Shown here: positions 62,401 through 64,000 of the stretch, piece after piece
How positions within the stretch are numbered: position 1 is the first letter of the stretch
How the letters are laid out: each line of letters opens with the position of its first letter
Source of the DNA: Toxoplasma gondii ME49
Taxonomy: Eukaryota > Apicomplexa > Conoidasida > Eucoccidiorida > Sarcocystidae
Reading direction: 5' to 3'
NCBI RefSeq assembly: GCF_000006565.2
Contig: NC_031477.1
Coordinates: 4,057,137 to 4,121,136 of the forward strand
DNA length: 64,000 nucleotides
The notes under the pieces: model-generated
What the model was told of the DNA's origin: nothing
What the model saw: the letters and a program-made list of their open reading frames with translations, nothing else
The model's database searches: none
Translations under genes and position numbers: made by a program

Positions 62401-63773
62401 GACAAAGAAGGTGAAAGTCATTCGCTTGATCACTCGAAGCACGGGTGAGAAGCTTGTGAAAGCAAATGCGAGAAAAAGAGTCCAGAGCTCCGTGGGGACG
62501 CATGCAAACTCTCTGGACTGGCATCTGGACACGGGTGTCTGTGTGGAGTCCTGCACGCCTGAAAATTCGTTACATCCTTAAACGCAGCTTTAGCCATTCG
62601 AGAGGGTCTTGATGAACAAGAGATAGCTGGATTGTTCCCCGAAATGCGTCGAAGTGAGAGGAAAAATGCTATCTGCTCATGAATCGCCCAGCGAATTACA
62701 CTCTGAGCTAGAAAAATTAGATACTGAATCCACGTTTAGCAATGAGAACTCGCACGGATCTTAACACGCAAGCGAGTCTTTCGTTTCACATTCCTGTGAG
62801 GTGCCTGGGGACCCAACAGAAAAGTCGCTTTTACACATGCGCTATCTGTGTATCTTCTCGCGTAGACATGTGGGTGTTGCCGCACACATGCAGATGGGCG
62901 GAGCCTATTCAAAGGGAGAGATTTCGTTTCCTCTCGAGGGTACCCGTTTTTGCGCATCTTGATCACCTCTCGCTGCATGAACCGGGTGTCGTTCGTCTTG
63001 GGTTCGCTCCCGGGGTTCTGCCTTTTTCTTCAGTTGAAGAAGTCCTGTACTGGCGGGGGCGACAGAAGTTGAAGCTGGTGGCGGACGTGCTGTCGGAGGA
63101 CGAGAACGATGAAGAGCCTGAAAGTCAGGGCAAGCGTTCCTTTCTTTCTGCAGCGAGCATGAAGGATCTGATCACTTGTGGGTTGTCATCTCTCGCGCCA
63201 CGCGACGCAGCGAGTGAAACGAAGGCCGCGGAGGGGCAAATGCGGAGTAGATCTCCCGCTTCGTGGCAAACAGTGTCTCTCTCACCTCGAGATGCCACTA
63301 GCCTGGATGTGTCGCAGCTCTCGCGCCTGCTCGCCGAGGCGGAGTCCGCCGCCTCAGAAGCATCGGAAAGGAGAGGCAAAGACCTCAGCGTGCTCAGAGG
63401 AGACACTCCAGCGCTACCAAACGGCGAACGCCAAGCAGACGAGGGGGGAGACCACCCGGGCACCGCGGCTGCCGCTGACCGCGAACGACAGGCGGAGGAA
63501 GAGAACGAAGAAAGCGTCGTGTGCGACCTGTCCGAGCGGAGAGTGGAGAAAACGGAGCGCGGAGACAGCGAGCTCGACAGCTTGCGCGAGGGAGAAAGCA
63601 GCATCTACGTGTATGAAGGGAAAGACTACGCAGGTGTGTTGAAGCAAGCGCTGAGCAGCAAAAAAGCGGATCGGGATGCACTTCAGAGAATCCTCGAAGA
63701 AGCGCGCCGAGAAGAACGTGAAGCAGAGACTCAGGCCGTCGAACAAGATGCCGCAGGATCCCCTGGTGACGGG
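56440..63773 (+). CDS. SNF2-family chromatin-remodelling ATPase, ALC1/CHD1L-like (3' end beyond window)
   Basis: Exons 56440-56728, 57438-57721, 58388-58627, 59439-59648, 60184-60333, 61458-61817, 62204-62444 and 63034-63773 are phase-consistent; at least 838 residues. The ATG at 56440 is the first in its frame. Lobe 1: Q-motif region YQEDGVLWL, Walker A MGLGKT (96-101) split by intron 1, CPLSVVSSWE, LLTTYETL, motif II DEAS (233-236, usually DEAH), TGTPVENNL. Lobe 2: LRKCCNHPALF, VVVFSFSTAMLDL, RLDGRM, VRAGGYGLTLS, NPQVERQAIARLYRQGQ, VKVIRLITRSTG, VEEVLYW. These proteins use ATP to slide nucleosomes. Order and wording resemble ALC1/CHD1L (PLSV, VKVIRLI), but the macro domain, if any, would lie past the edge. 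Exon 5 seems to end at a GC donor. The tail after about 620 is acidic and coiled-coil-rich (DALQRILEEARREEREAE). The donor at 63774 is GTAAGA, so the gene continues; without splicing it would stop at 63821. Confidence 0.87.
58511..58522 (+). other. Helicase motif II, DEAS variant
   Basis: The Walker B motif of the SNF2 ATPase, read as IFFDEASRLKS. The Asp-Glu pair needed for magnesium and water activation is kept; the usual His is Ser. Confidence 0.85.
61398..61418. repeat. TA microsatellite in the SNF2 gene intron
   Basis: An alternating TA run in the last part of the roughly 1.1-kb intron between exons 5 and 6, just before the pyrimidine-rich acceptor. The preceding 200 bp is also rich in ATAC/ATAT simple sequence. 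Confidence 0.9.
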
Positions 63774-64000
63774 GTAAGAGACTTGACGCTCTTCAGGGAG
63801 ACTGCGCATGAGGCGAAATAGTCTCGCGGTCACAGTGGTGTGCGAATGAGTCTAAACGGGGACAGACTCGCTGAGATCTCATGAAAACGAACGCAACCCC
63901 TCTTGGGTCTTTTCGCACATTTCAATACTTCTCGAAGGTCCTCAGTATGTACGGATTATACATTCCCGTGACTGCATGTATTCCCAACACGCACGTATAT
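63774..64000. other. Right-edge intron of the SNF2 gene
   Basis: Sequence after the GTAAGA donor. No acceptor or further exon could be recognised before the window ends. Confidence 0.5.

Overview
The window looks like nuclear DNA of the apicomplexan parasite Toxoplasma gondii. The anchor is a two-exon lactate dehydrogenase at 24943-26511. Its 326-residue product matches, as I remember it, the bradyzoite isoform LDH2, including the five-residue apicomplexan insertion in the substrate loop. From memory this locus lies on chromosome IX. Many short exons with GT-AG introns of about 100-1100 bp, TA microsatellites in introns, roughly 50% GC, and long low-complexity Ser/Pro/Arg-rich stretches inside proteins all fit. 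No operons, RNA genes, mobile elements or CRISPR arrays were recognised.

Layout from left to right: (1) 27-14204, minus strand: an unconventional, very divergent myosin heavy chain of about 22 exons. It is probably MyoL, with an N-terminal extension, a motor domain lacking a recognisable P-loop, switch I and switch II, and an IQ-motif neck. (2) 18064-22884, plus: a five-exon protein joining Cdc48/p97 N-domain-like repeats to a C-terminal RING-H2 finger. (3) 24943-26511, plus: LDH2. (4) 29591-38920, plus: a very large SNF1/AMPK-alpha-type protein kinase in eight exons. (5) 42292-50549, plus: an unrecognised seven-exon coiled-coil and disordered protein. (6) 50961-52745, minus: a three-exon TATA-binding-protein family factor, tail to tail with gene 5. 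(7) 56440 to beyond 63773, plus: a SNF2-family chromatin remodeller resembling ALC1/CHD1L, cut off by the right edge and head to head with the TBP-like gene.

The genes are transcribed individually and do not form one pathway. Two loose themes appear. LDH2 and the SNF1/AMPK-like kinase both relate to carbohydrate and energy metabolism. The TBP-like factor and the SNF2 remodeller share an upstream region and both act in transcription or chromatin. The most unusual items are the predicted nucleotide-binding-dead myosin, the Cdc48-N/RING fusion, the TBP-like factor that keeps all four DNA-intercalating phenylalanines around an unusual insertion, and the SNF2 enzyme with DEAS in place of DEAH.

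Exon boundaries come from reading splice sites and checking phase by hand. Nearly all junctions close in phase; uncertain ones are stated in the entries.
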